In this document: positions 19,568 through 28,298 of the stretch, piece by piece
Layout of the letters: the number at the start of each line of letters is the position of its first letter
Numbering within the stretch: the stretch's first letter is position 1
DNA from: Candidatus Sulfotelmatobacter sp.
Lineage (GTDB): Bacteria > Acidobacteriota > Terriglobia > Terriglobales > Acidobacteriaceae
Length of the DNA stretch: 58,544 bases
Reading direction: 5' to 3'
Assembly: GCA_030039165.1 (NCBI GenBank)
Contig: JASHQM010000191.1
Coordinates: 1-58,544, forward strand
Notes under the pieces: model-generated
What the model saw: only the letters and a program-made list of their open reading frames with translations
The model's database searches: none
Told to the model about the DNA's origin: nothing
Translations under genes and position numbers: made by a program

Positions 19568-20464
19568 ATGCGGCAGCGACTCGAGTACGCGGCAGCCTGG
19601 CCGTTCATCAAAATCCTGGGTATTCTGCCGCGACCTGCAGCCCGCGCGGTCGGCATCGCTCTCTCTCAAATCGTCTACCTCTTCCATGCACGGCTGCGGC
19701 AGGTCGGGATGCGCAACCTGGCCATGGTTTTTCCCGGAAAAACTGAAGCGGAGCGTGGCCGCATTCTGCGCGCCGAGTTTGCTTCGCTGGGACGCCAACT
19801 CGCCGAAGTCTGCCACTTCCCGCAATACACGCCAGAAAATGTCAATCAAGTTGTGGTTTTCGAAGGGCTCGCGAACTTCGAGCAGGCGCGGGCCCGCGGC
19901 AAGGGTGTGTTGTTATTCGCCGGCCATTTCGGTGGCTGGGAGATTTCTTCGTTCGTGATTTCTTTGCGTGGACATTGGATGTACGTTCTGATGCGCGCCA
20001 TGGACAACCAATACATTGACCGGTTGGTTCGTCACTATCGCACCATGCACGGCAACCAGGCCGTGGATAAAGACTTCGTGCGCGCAGTGCTGGCGGCCAT
20101 GAAAGCGGGTGAAGTGGCGGGTATGCTGATCGATACCAACATGACGCCGCCACAGGGAATTTTCGTAAATTTCTTCGGAATTCCGGCCTGTACCGGAATC
20201 GGGTTGGCGCGCATTGCGCTGCGCACTGATGCAGCAGTTGTGCCGACATTCACCATCTGGGACGACACCTTGAAGAAATACCGCTTGCGCTTTGACCCGC
20301 CGGTGGAATTGGTTCGAAGCGGCGATCTGGAGGCTGACGTCCGGGCCAATACGCAGAAATTCACTTCCCTCATTGAGGATTACGTGCGGAAATATCCGGA
20401 GCAGTGGCTGTGGGTACACCGAAGATGGAAGACTCGGCCTGCGGGGGAGCGATCGTTGTACTAG
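19568..20464 (+). CDS. lpxL: Lipid A biosynthesis acyltransferase (LpxL/HtrB family)
   Basis: 298 aa inner-membrane acyltransferase. An N-terminal membrane anchor (about 10-40) precedes the catalytic HxxxxE motif in GHFGGWE near residue 118-123. Conserved downstream segments include the NFFGIPACTGIG loop and PEQWLWVHRRWKTRP near the C-terminus. It adds a secondary acyl chain to Kdo-lipid A, which implies a diderm cell with lipopolysaccharide. The exact family member (LpxL, LpxM or LpxP) cannot be decided from sequence alone. Confidence 0.88.
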   Translation: MRQRLEYAAAWPFIKILGILPRPAARAVGIALSQIVYLFHARLRQVGMRNLAMVFPGKTEAERGRILRAEFASLGRQLAEVCHFPQYTPENVNQVVVFEGLANFEQARARGKGVLLFAGHFGGWEISSFVISLRGHWMYVLMRAMDNQYIDRLVRHYRTMHGNQAVDKDFVRAVLAAMKAGEVAGMLIDTNMTPPQGIFVNFFGIPACTGIGLARIALRTDAAVVPTFTIWDDTLKKYRLRFDPPVELVRSGDLEADVRANTQKFTSLIEDYVRKYPEQWLWVHRRWKTRPAGERSLY

Positions 20465-20513
20465 CGGCTCGCTTACGATTTCCCATGGCAGGAGAGGACG
20501 GAGGGCTTGACCA

Positions 20514-20987
20514 GTGAAGCAGCATAATTACGACGTGCAGATGCGGTGGACTGGCAACGATGGCGAGGGAACGAAAAGCTACAAGTCTTACCGGCGCGAT
20601 CATGTTATTTCGGCGGCCGGAAAGCCAGAAATTGCGGGATCGAGCGATCCCAGCTTTCGAGGCGACGCTGCTCGCTACAACCCGGAAGAACTGCTGGTGG
20701 CGAGCCTTTCCGCCTGTCACATGCTGTGGTACCTGCATTTGTGTGCGGTGAATCGAATAGTTGTGGTCGATTATCACGATGCAGCCTCGGGGTTGATGCG
20801 GGAAAATGACGATGGCTCGGGAGAATTCCTTCACGTGACACTGAGGCCGGCAGTCACGATTGAGGCAGGAAACGAGACGAAGGCGCGCGAACTGCATCAC
20901 AAAGCGCATGAGTTGTGCTACATCGCGCGGTCGGTGAATTTTCCGGTAGAAGTTGAGGCGGAAATTCTGCTCTCGAAGGTGATTTGA
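20514..20987 (+). CDS. OsmC-family peroxiredoxin
   Basis: 157 aa. OsmC fold with the reactive Cys pair: one in SLSACHMLWYLHLC and one in HELCYIARSVN. It reduces organic hydroperoxides with thiols. The start is GTG 20514, preceded by a GGAGGG site at eight bases. It follows the acyltransferase by 49 bp and may be co-transcribed. Confidence 0.88.
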   Translation: MKQHNYDVQMRWTGNDGEGTKSYKSYRRDHVISAAGKPEIAGSSDPSFRGDAARYNPEELLVASLSACHMLWYLHLCAVNRIVVVDYHDAASGLMRENDDGSGEFLHVTLRPAVTIEAGNETKARELHHKAHELCYIARSVNFPVEVEAEILLSKVI

Positions 20988-21001
20988 GGCCTGCAGATTG
21001 A

Positions 21002-21088
21002 ATGGATTTTGGCCGCCGCGAGAACATCACCGACTGGGTGCTCGGACAATTCCGCTCCCACTACGGCGACCCATCTTTTAATCAGACT
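21002..21088 (+). pseudogene. C-terminal scrap of a type ISP restriction-modification enzyme
   Basis: About 22 residues (RENITDWVLGQFRSHYGDPS) match the C-terminal region of type ISP (LlaBIII-like) methylase-nucleases, then the similarity stops. It begins 15 bp after the OsmC stop and ends before the histidine kinase. It is too short to function; a relic of a lost defence gene is the simplest reading. The match is recalled, not searched. Confidence 0.4.
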
Positions 21089-21173
21089 GCCGGCCGCAGC
21101 ATGACGCGGGAAAGCATTGACCCGTCAGATGTAACCGTGATCCCGGTGCTTCCGGCTTCCCGGGCACGGCTGC

Positions 21174-22922
21174 CTATGCGGTCGGCAGTGTGAACAGGAA
21201 CGTGCTGCCGTGGGCCAACTCGCTCTCGGCACGGATGGTGCCGCCGTGGGCGAGCATGATGTGTTTGGCGATGGCGAGGCCGAGGCCGGTGCCTCCGGAT
21301 TCACGGGAACGGGCCTTATCCACGCGGTAGAAGCGCTCAAAGAGGCGTGGCAGGTGCTCGCTGGCGATGCCCGCGCCGAAATCCCGCACGAAGAATTCCA
21401 CAGCGTGCGGTAGAGCGCGGGCGCCGAGGATGACCTTTCCGCCCGTCGCTCCGTATTTCATCGCGTTGTCGATCAAATTGGAAAAAACCTGGTGGATGGC
21501 TTCGCGGTCGGCGAGAACGGAACGCAGATTCTGGAGGGGGGCTTCGCCGTTGCGGGATTCCTGAATCTGCAATTCGATATTGTTTGTGCGGGCACGCTCG
21601 CGGAAGCTCTCCTCGGCATCGTGAAGAAGTTCGGCGGGGGGAACAGCTTCGGTTTCAAAACGGGTTTCGCCGGATTCGACGCGTGCCAGCGTGAGTAGAT
21701 CCTCGGTGAGACGGGACATGCGGGAGGCATTCTTGCGGATAATTTCGAGAAATTCGCGGGTGGCTCCACTGCCGTCGGGGGTGCTATCCAGAAGAGTTTC
21801 GGCGTAGCCCTGAATCGAAGTGAGCGGCGTACGCAGCTCGTGTGAAACGTTGGCGATGAAGTCGCGGCGGGTTTTTTCCACGCGCTCGGTTTCAGTGAGA
21901 TCGCGCAGGACAACCACGGTTCCGCTGCCGGGCAGAGGCGCGGCCGTGACATCATAAGCGCGGCCGGGGACGATGGAAGTAGCGCGAACGGTTTTGACCT
22001 CGCGAGTGGCTGCGGCTTCCTTTACGACGGCGAGGAAGTCGGGGTCACGAATGGTTTCGACCACGGGTTGATTGAGGCGTGTGCCCTGCGGAACCAGACG
22101 ATTCATGGGCTGGTTCGCCCACTGCACGAGGCCATCCGCACCCACAGCGACCACCGCATCCTGCATGCTGTTGAGCAGAGTTTCGAGCTGGCGCTGGCTG
22201 GAACGCACGGCCGCGAAACTTTGCTCGACTTGACGCGCAGTCACATCAATAGCTGACGCCACGCGGCCGATTTCATCCTGCGAGGTCTCGCGAATGCGGG
22301 CTTTCAAATCGCCGCCAGCGATGCGGGCGGCGACTTCGACGATGCGATTGAGGCGGCCAGCGCTCCAATGTGCGGCGATGGCGGCCACAATGAGCGCAAA
22401 AAGAAATGCCAGGCCGGAGGCGAGCTCAAGCCGGTGGCGAAAGGGCTGGGAAACGGCGTCGACATCGGAGAGCGGGTAGGCCATGCGCACTGCACCGCCG
22501 GAGATAGGAACGGCCACGAAGAGGAAGCGAACGCCCACCGTATCACTGCGGCGCTGTTCAATGCCGGTATGGCCAGCCAAAGCAGTTGCGAACTCTTTGT
22601 GGCGCGCGAGGTTTTCGACGCCGCCGGGAGTAATTTCGGAATCGGCGAGGACATTGCCGGAATGGTCGATGATAGTGACGCGAGCGCCGGCAGATTGTCC
22701 TTCCTGGGCAGCGATATCGGCCAGGGAATGGCTGCGATCAGTTTCGACGCGATGGGCTAGCAGTTCCGTCTTTTGAATCAGGTTACGTTCAATCTCGGTG
22801 CGCAGCGAAGCCTGCCATGCCCCGCCGAGCAGAGCATCGAAAGTGACTGCGGCGGCGAGGATAACGATGATAAATGCCGCGACGAGTTTGAGGAAAATGC
22901 CTTTTCTCACTTCTTTTCTCAC
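21174..22922 (-). CDS. phoR: PhoR-type sensor histidine kinase
   Basis: 582 aa. One N-terminal membrane helix (about 10-30), a periplasmic sensor part, a second helix (about 170-190), HAMP, a PAS domain (about 245-345), the H-box NVSHELRTPLTSIQGYAETL with phospho-His near 360, then the N box (DNAMKYG), DFGAG, and GTGLGLAI. The order matches PhoR-like kinases. The gene is downstream of the PhoB-like regulator on the same strand with a 193-bp gap. The start is GTG 22922 or GTG 22910. Confidence 0.88.
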   Translation of the reverse strand: MRKEVRKGIFLKLVAAFIIVILAAAVTFDALLGGAWQASLRTEIERNLIQKTELLAHRVETDRSHSLADIAAQEGQSAGARVTIIDHSGNVLADSEITPGGVENLARHKEFATALAGHTGIEQRRSDTVGVRFLFVAVPISGGAVRMAYPLSDVDAVSQPFRHRLELASGLAFLFALIVAAIAAHWSAGRLNRIVEVAARIAGGDLKARIRETSQDEIGRVASAIDVTARQVEQSFAAVRSSQRQLETLLNSMQDAVVAVGADGLVQWANQPMNRLVPQGTRLNQPVVETIRDPDFLAVVKEAAATREVKTVRATSIVPGRAYDVTAAPLPGSGTVVVLRDLTETERVEKTRRDFIANVSHELRTPLTSIQGYAETLLDSTPDGSGATREFLEIIRKNASRMSRLTEDLLTLARVESGETRFETEAVPPAELLHDAEESFRERARTNNIELQIQESRNGEAPLQNLRSVLADREAIHQVFSNLIDNAMKYGATGGKVILGARALPHAVEFFVRDFGAGIASEHLPRLFERFYRVDKARSRESGGTGLGLAIAKHIMLAHGGTIRAESELAHGSTFLFTLPTA

Positions 22923-23115
22923 CCGAAGAAGTTAAGCGAGATTCCCACGGAAAAATCTTAACCGCAAAGTTCACAAAAAAAATGCCGCAAGGACGCGGAG
23001 TGTTCGTGTGGGTTCGACGACTCTCGCGCCCGTTCCAGGAGCGCTGCTCAATTCTAGATTGTTTCTGGAAAAATGCCCTTTCGCAAGGCGTTTGGATCGC
23101 TACTCCCGGAGTTGT

Positions 23116-23808
23116 TCACTTCGGAGCTTCAAAACGGTAGCCAGCGCCACGCACAGTCTTGAGGTAGCGCGGATTTTCCGGATCCGGTTCAATTTTTTCG
23201 CGAATGCGACGAACGTAGACGTCGACCGAACGCGGAGTCACATAAGAAGTATCGCGCCAAACGGAATCGAGGAGATGATCGCGCGAGAAGACACGGCCGA
23301 CGTGGCGGGCAAAGTAGTCGAGCAGACGGAATTCGGTAGCAGTGGTGGGGACGGTTTGTCCGCCGACGGTGAGAATCATGGCGGCGGGATCGATTGCGAT
23401 GTCACCAACTTTGAGAGGGCTGGGGGGAAGCGGACGCTCGAAGCGGCGCAGCACGGCTTTGACGCGGGCGACGAGCTCGCGTGGGCTGAAAGGCTTCGGA
23501 ATGTAGTCGTCGGCTCCGATTTCAAGGCCGAGAACGCGATCGGCTTCGCTGCTCTTGGCGGTCAGAAAGATTACCGGCACACTGGCAAGACCGGGAGTCT
23601 GGCGCACAGTGCGGCAGAGTTCGAGGCCGTCTTTGCCAGGCACCATGATATCGAGCACGAACAACGACGGCCGCTGGCGCTCAGCGTCGGAAATGACGTT
23701 TGCCCCCGTGGAATAGACTCGCACGGAAAAGCCGTCGTTTTCGAGATGGTGGCGAACGAGACGGGAGATGTCGGGATCGTCTTCGACAACAAATATGCTG
23801 GGTTTCAC
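23116..23808 (-). CDS. phoB: PhoB/OmpR-type response regulator
   Basis: 230 aa, the standard OmpR length. Receiver domain (FVVEDDPDISRLV with the acidic pocket, phospho-Asp in FVLDIMVPGKDG, Lys in FLTAKSSEADRV), then a winged-helix DNA-binding domain ending RGAGYRFEAPK. The start is GTG 23808, where the receiver begins; a TACAAT -10-like box lies seven bases upstream (23815-23820). Upstream in-frame ATG codons add residues unlike the family. It pairs with the following kinase. Phosphate as the signal is inference from homology and the nearby phoU. Confidence 0.88.
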   Translation of the reverse strand: MKPSIFVVEDDPDISRLVRHHLENDGFSVRVYSTGANVISDAERQRPSLFVLDIMVPGKDGLELCRTVRQTPGLASVPVIFLTAKSSEADRVLGLEIGADDYIPKPFSPRELVARVKAVLRRFERPLPPSPLKVGDIAIDPAAMILTVGGQTVPTTATEFRLLDYFARHVGRVFSRDHLLDSVWRDTSYVTPRSVDVYVRRIREKIEPDPENPRYLKTVRGAGYRFEAPK

Positions 23809-23876
23809 GGAGTTATTGTAATGGACGCAGTAGCTGGCACCTAGTACCCAGTACCAGTTTTTGGGCATCGCATTCA

Positions 23877-26024
23877 TCAAATTTTAATAATCAGGTTGGC
23901 GGCTTCGTCGACGCGAAAGGTCTTGCCGGGAGGGATAGCAGTGGTTGCGCTGTATTCGGTCACGATGGCCGGACCGGCGTAGTTCCTTCCAGAGTGAAGT
24001 TCTGCGCGGCCGTAGAGTTTTGTCTCCATTTTCTTACCGTCGAATAAGACTTGGATTTTCGGAGAGGTCCTGCCGAGCTTCGCTCGGCCGGATAGCCGGG
24101 GGTAGCTGTCCCCAGAAGAGTCGTCTCGGCGTGAGGCGGTCCGTCCAAGGGCCTCTGTGGATTCCGAGGCGAATTTTGGGCTGCGGACGAATCGGTCCTT
24201 CCCTCGGTGTGCATTTATTTTGGCGCGCAGGCGCAGGGTGACAAGTTCTATGTCCCGGTCTGAATAAGCGTAGCCATAGCGGCGGCGGTGCTCCTGGGTG
24301 AAATCGGCGAGGAGATTTTTTGTGAGCGGGATATTGAGTTCGTATCCCTGTCCGCGAAAGCGGAGATCTACGCTTAGCTGATAGCCGACTCTTCCTGGCC
24401 ATTCTTCCTGAGCAAAATCTTTCGCAGCCTGGGCTTTGAGTTTCGCGAACTCGTGATCGAGTCGCGCGGCGGGTAGCTTGTGCATCACGCGCCAGAGAAC
24501 TGTGCGCGAGTAATCCTTGACGATGTCGCTGGCAAGAATGCCCAAGGCGGAAAGGGCGCCGGGCGAAGCAGGAACAATGACGTGCGGAATGTCGAGTGCC
24601 TCGGCCAAGGCGCAAGCGTGGAGGCCGCCAGCGCCGCCAAAGGCAACAAGAACAAAGTCGCGGGGATCGCGACCGCGCTCGATGGAAACCACGCGGATGG
24701 CTTTTTCCATGGCGGCGTTTACGACGCGAATCACCCCCGCGGCGAATTTCTCGAGCGAGAGCGAACTTTTATGTTGCGCTAGCCATTTGCGTGTGAGGCG
24801 ACGGGTGCGGTCGAGATCAAGCGCGAATTGGCCGTCGAGAAAATGTTGCGGCTGCAAGCGGCCCAGTAAGAGGTTGGCGTCAGTAACTGTTGGCTGGGTG
24901 CCGTGGCCGTAGCAGATGGGTCCGGGATCGGCGCCTGCGGAATGGGGACCAACGCGAAGGATGCCGCCGGCGTCGAAACGGGCGAGCGAACCACCTCCAG
25001 CGCCGACGGTGTGGATGTCGAGCATGGGAACGGCGATGGGAAGTCCGGCGATTTCCGCTTGACTGGCAGTAATGATTGAGCCCTCGATGAGAGAAGCGTC
25101 GGTCGAAGTACCCCCCATATCGAGGGCGATGATGCGATCAAAGCCGCTGCGGCGTGCGCTGGCGAGGGCGCCTACGACCCCTCCGGCCGGACCGGAGAGG
25201 ATGGTGCGAACAGGTTCGCGGGCGGCGGAGGCGAGGGAGGTGATTCCTCCACTGGATTGCATGAGGAAGATGCGAGGAGTGGCTTTTGGCTTCCGGCTTC
25301 CGGCTTCAGTAAACCGCGTCACTCGTTCCTCCGACAGCTGAGAGCACTGAGGGGAGAACCGAGATTCCAGATTCTCCAGATAGCGCTGCATGACCGGCTG
25401 CAAGTAGGCGTTGATGACCACGGTCGAGGTGCGCTCGTACTCGCGGAACTCGGGAAGAATCTGATGAGAGATGGAAACCGGAACAGCGAGGCCTCCGAGT
25501 GCGTGCGCAATCTTGAGTTCGTTTTTCGGATTGGCGAAAGAAAAGAGCAAAGAAATGGCGATCGCTTCGGGATGCTGTACTTTCAGTTTCGAAACAAGCG
25601 ACTCTAGGCTAGCTGACGACGGCGAAACGAGGATTTCCCCATCGCTGGCCGTGCGCTCGTCGACGCCGAAGCGGAGATCGGCGCCAACGAGTGGTGGGAC
25701 ACGCTCGAAGAAGAAATCGTAGAGCCTGGGGCGGGCCTGACGGCCGATTTCGATAGCGTCTTCAAAACCTGCGGTAGTAACCAACGCGGTGCGCGCGCCC
25801 TTGCGCTCGAGCAGGGTGTTGGTGCCGACGGTGGTTCCATGGAGAAGCACGACCTGGCCTTGGTGATTGATTTGCCGAAGCGCCTGAATAATGGCCTGCG
25901 ATGGATCAGAAGGGGTGGAGAAGACTTTCAGCATTTGTGTTTGGCCGTGGGAGTCGATCCAGACGCAGTCGGTGAAGGTGCCGCCGGCATCGATGGCGAC
26001 GCGGAGGGTTTGAGGGTGTGGCAT
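23877..26024 (-). CDS. hyuA: Hydantoinase A / 5-oxoprolinase subunit A-type ATP-dependent amidohydrolase
   Basis: About 715 aa from ATG 26024. The ASKHA-type ATP-binding front reads RVAIDAGGTFTDCVWID, with later DMGGTSTD and GAGGGSLARFDAGG. This is the HyuA N-terminal plus HyuA C-terminal arrangement of enzymes that open hydantoin or 5-oxoproline rings with ATP. The usual partner HyuB is not next to it, so the substrate is uncertain. Start: ATG 26045 is also possible. Transcribed divergently from the DinB gene. Confidence 0.85.
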   Translation of the reverse strand: MPHPQTLRVAIDAGGTFTDCVWIDSHGQTQMLKVFSTPSDPSQAIIQALRQINHQGQVVLLHGTTVGTNTLLERKGARTALVTTAGFEDAIEIGRQARPRLYDFFFERVPPLVGADLRFGVDERTASDGEILVSPSSASLESLVSKLKVQHPEAIAISLLFSFANPKNELKIAHALGGLAVPVSISHQILPEFREYERTSTVVINAYLQPVMQRYLENLESRFSPQCSQLSEERVTRFTEAGSRKPKATPRIFLMQSSGGITSLASAAREPVRTILSGPAGGVVGALASARRSGFDRIIALDMGGTSTDASLIEGSIITASQAEIAGLPIAVPMLDIHTVGAGGGSLARFDAGGILRVGPHSAGADPGPICYGHGTQPTVTDANLLLGRLQPQHFLDGQFALDLDRTRRLTRKWLAQHKSSLSLEKFAAGVIRVVNAAMEKAIRVVSIERGRDPRDFVLVAFGGAGGLHACALAEALDIPHVIVPASPGALSALGILASDIVKDYSRTVLWRVMHKLPAARLDHEFAKLKAQAAKDFAQEEWPGRVGYQLSVDLRFRGQGYELNIPLTKNLLADFTQEHRRRYGYAYSDRDIELVTLRLRAKINAHRGKDRFVRSPKFASESTEALGRTASRRDDSSGDSYPRLSGRAKLGRTSPKIQVLFDGKKMETKLYGRAELHSGRNYAGPAIVTEYSATTAIPPGKTFRVDEAANLIIKI

Positions 26025-26241
26025 GTGTTGCGGGTAGGTTAACATTTGTGATCTCGGGTGTCGCAAAGGGGGCGACATGCGTCGGCCGAGATCAGCGCAA
26101 GCATGTGGACTCAGGGTCGGCCGACCGAATTCGGACCCGGGGCTAAAACCAATGGGAAGGACAGCCATTCATCGCAGCGATGAAGCGCCCCGCCACACAA
26201 AAATCAAGCTCGACATTTGCGCTGGAGTAAAATCTGCGGCT

Positions 26242-26847
26242 ATGCGATACGAATTTCTCGTTGAGGCCTATGCCACGGAACGGCTGAAAGTGATCAGCGT
26301 GTGGAGCGAGTTCCGGGATGAGGATCTTCCGGTGCGTCCCCATACAACCGACCGGCGCGGGCGAAGCGTGCACGAGCAGATGGTGCACCAGTGCGTCAGT
26401 GAAGATTTGTGGTTTCGCAATATGCTGGGAATTGATGTGCGCGCGCTGCCGTTGCCGAAACGTGAGGTGCGGCTGGAGTTCATCGGAGAGTACGCCCACG
26501 ACAGTGGGAAGCGGTTGGAGTTATTGCGAGGGAAAGATGATCTCTGGTGGGAAGAGATAGTAAAGTTTTTCGATGTTCGGCGGCCGCGCACATGGGTGAT
26601 GGTGCGCCGGATTGCGCATACATCGCATCATCGCGGCCAGTTGATGGCCATGCTGCGAATGCTCGGGCGAGAGATACACAGCAATTACGGGCCTACGGCA
26701 GATACGGGCGGGCTCATGCAAAATCACGCTCCGACGATCTATGCCTATCCGGGTATTAACGAATTGCTGGCGCGTGAGGCCGCGGGAGGCAGTAAGTTGC
26801 CATTGCCGGGAGCGGGCGGTAAAGCGGTAACTGAAAGACCGACGTAA
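26242..26847 (+). CDS. DinB-family (DinB/YfiT-like) protein
   Basis: 201 aa. A four-helix DinB fold with metal-type His residues in VHQCVSEDLWF and AHTSHHRGQLMAML. Members of this superfamily include thiol-dependent S-transferases and proteins of unknown role. The ATG at 26242 is preferred over longer open frames. No signal peptide is present. Function not assigned. Confidence 0.82.
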   Translation: MRYEFLVEAYATERLKVISVWSEFRDEDLPVRPHTTDRRGRSVHEQMVHQCVSEDLWFRNMLGIDVRALPLPKREVRLEFIGEYAHDSGKRLELLRGKDDLWWEEIVKFFDVRRPRTWVMVRRIAHTSHHRGQLMAMLRMLGREIHSNYGPTADTGGLMQNHAPTIYAYPGINELLAREAAGGSKLPLPGAGGKAVTERPT

Positions 26848-26870
26848 ATTTATCGTTTCTGCCATGCGCT

Positions 26871-26893
26871 CCGCGGGCTTCCGAAGCCCGCGG
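26871..26893. other. Perfect GC-rich hairpin between DinB and the methyltransferase
   Basis: CCGCGGGCTTC and its exact complement are separated by one base, giving an 11-bp inverted repeat. No T-run follows, so it is not a standard intrinsic terminator. It lies about 23 bp before the TTG start of the next gene. Confidence 0.6.
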
Positions 26894-26915
26894 TCACCTG
26901 GCGTAGAATCCACAC

Positions 26916-28241
26916 TTGCTTCTTACCATCGAAAAGCTGATCTATGGCGGGGAGGGGCTCGCCCATCTTCCCGCTGATGAGCGCGGGCGCGGTAAGGCAG
27001 CGTTTATCCCTTTTGTACTGAGCGGAGAAAAGATCGAGGCTGCGATCACCGAAGAGAAGCCGGGCTTCGCGCGCGGGTGCGCGACGAAGATTGTCGCGGC
27101 TTCGCCGCATCGCATTCAGCCGGGCTGCCCTTATTTTGGGCGCTGCGGCGGATGCCATTATCAAGAGGCGGGTTACGAGCACCAGATCGAGATCAAAAAG
27201 GAAATCCTGCGCGAGAGCCTGCGCCGCATCGCGAAGTTAGAGTTTTCCGGCGAAATTCGCGTACACACCTCGTCTCCATGGAGTTACCGTAACCGCTCGC
27301 GGCTTCAGGTGCGCATGCAGCCCGAACTTGCACTTGGATACTTCAAGCTGGCATCACGCGAATTGCTTCCGGTGGAGCGGTGCCCGATCAGCTCGCCGCT
27401 CATCAACCGAGGGATCGAGGCCGTGTGGAAAATCGCGACCGCAGGCAAACTCCCGGAGGGAATATGCGAGATCGAATTCTTCGCCAACGCAAACGATTCG
27501 CGGATGCTGGCGGAGCTTACGTGCGTTGGCAACGCGCGGCGTGCGACGGTGCAAGCGTGGGCGGAGCAAATGCGTGCGGCATTGCCAGAAATTGCGGGAG
27601 TGGTTGCATTTCGAGAATCACGGAAGGCGACGCCGGAACCATTCGGCACGGTGGGAGAGTCTCATCTTATATATTCGACTCCAGACCAAGCATACCGCGT
27701 AAGTGCCGGCGCTTTCTTCCAGACCAATCGCTTTCTTGTGGACGAGCTAGTGCGGATTGTGGCGGAGGACGAGGCGGGCGAACTGGCGCTTGATCTTTAC
27801 GCTGGAGTGGGCCTGTTTTCCACAGGGCTGGCTTGTAATTTCCGTCACATAGTTTCGGTCGAGTCGTCACAGACAGCGGCCAAAGATCTTCAATACAATC
27901 TGCCTGCCAATGGAAAGGCGGTGCAGGCTACAGCCGAGCAGTTCCTGCGGCGGATCGAAGGTGCAGGGAAGGCCGGCCATCAGTATGTTCTCGCTGAATT
28001 GGGGTTACGGCCCGACCTGATTGTGGTGGATCCGACACGGAGCGGCCTGGGTGAGCGCGTGGCGCGCTTGCTTGCTAATACGAGCGCGCCGCGTATCACC
28101 TATGTGTCGTGCGATCCGGCAACTCTAGCCCGCGATCTGGCGATTCTGCGGGGAGTGGGGTATCGAATCCAGCAGGTCCATCTGGTGGATATGTTTCCGC
28201 AGACATATCACCTAGAAAGCGTCGTGAAATTGGCCCGGTGA
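26916..28241 (+). CDS. rlmD: Class I SAM-dependent RNA methyltransferase (RlmD/TrmA family)
   Basis: 441 aa. A short TRAM-like N-terminal domain, then an iron-sulfur Cys cluster (CPYFGRCGGC plus ERC), a Rossmann fold with DLYAGVGLFS, and the catalytic Cys in TYVSCDPATLARDL. This class methylates C5 of uridine in 23S rRNA or tRNA. The only start that keeps the TRAM domain is TTG 26916. It precedes comEC by 57 bp on the same strand. Whether it is RlmD, RlmC or TrmA cannot be decided here. Confidence 0.82.
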   Translation: MLLTIEKLIYGGEGLAHLPADERGRGKAAFIPFVLSGEKIEAAITEEKPGFARGCATKIVAASPHRIQPGCPYFGRCGGCHYQEAGYEHQIEIKKEILRESLRRIAKLEFSGEIRVHTSSPWSYRNRSRLQVRMQPELALGYFKLASRELLPVERCPISSPLINRGIEAVWKIATAGKLPEGICEIEFFANANDSRMLAELTCVGNARRATVQAWAEQMRAALPEIAGVVAFRESRKATPEPFGTVGESHLIYSTPDQAYRVSAGAFFQTNRFLVDELVRIVAEDEAGELALDLYAGVGLFSTGLACNFRHIVSVESSQTAAKDLQYNLPANGKAVQATAEQFLRRIEGAGKAGHQYVLAELGLRPDLIVVDPTRSGLGERVARLLANTSAPRITYVSCDPATLARDLAILRGVGYRIQQVHLVDMFPQTYHLESVVKLAR

Positions 28242-28298
28242 GCGCGTTGCCGGCCTTCCATTGAGGCTCAGGGGTTCGAGCACAAAATCCACTCGCCG

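Noticed and set aside
26871..26893. Intrinsic terminator after DinB
   Set aside because: Strong stem but no T-run on either strand; kept only as a hairpin.
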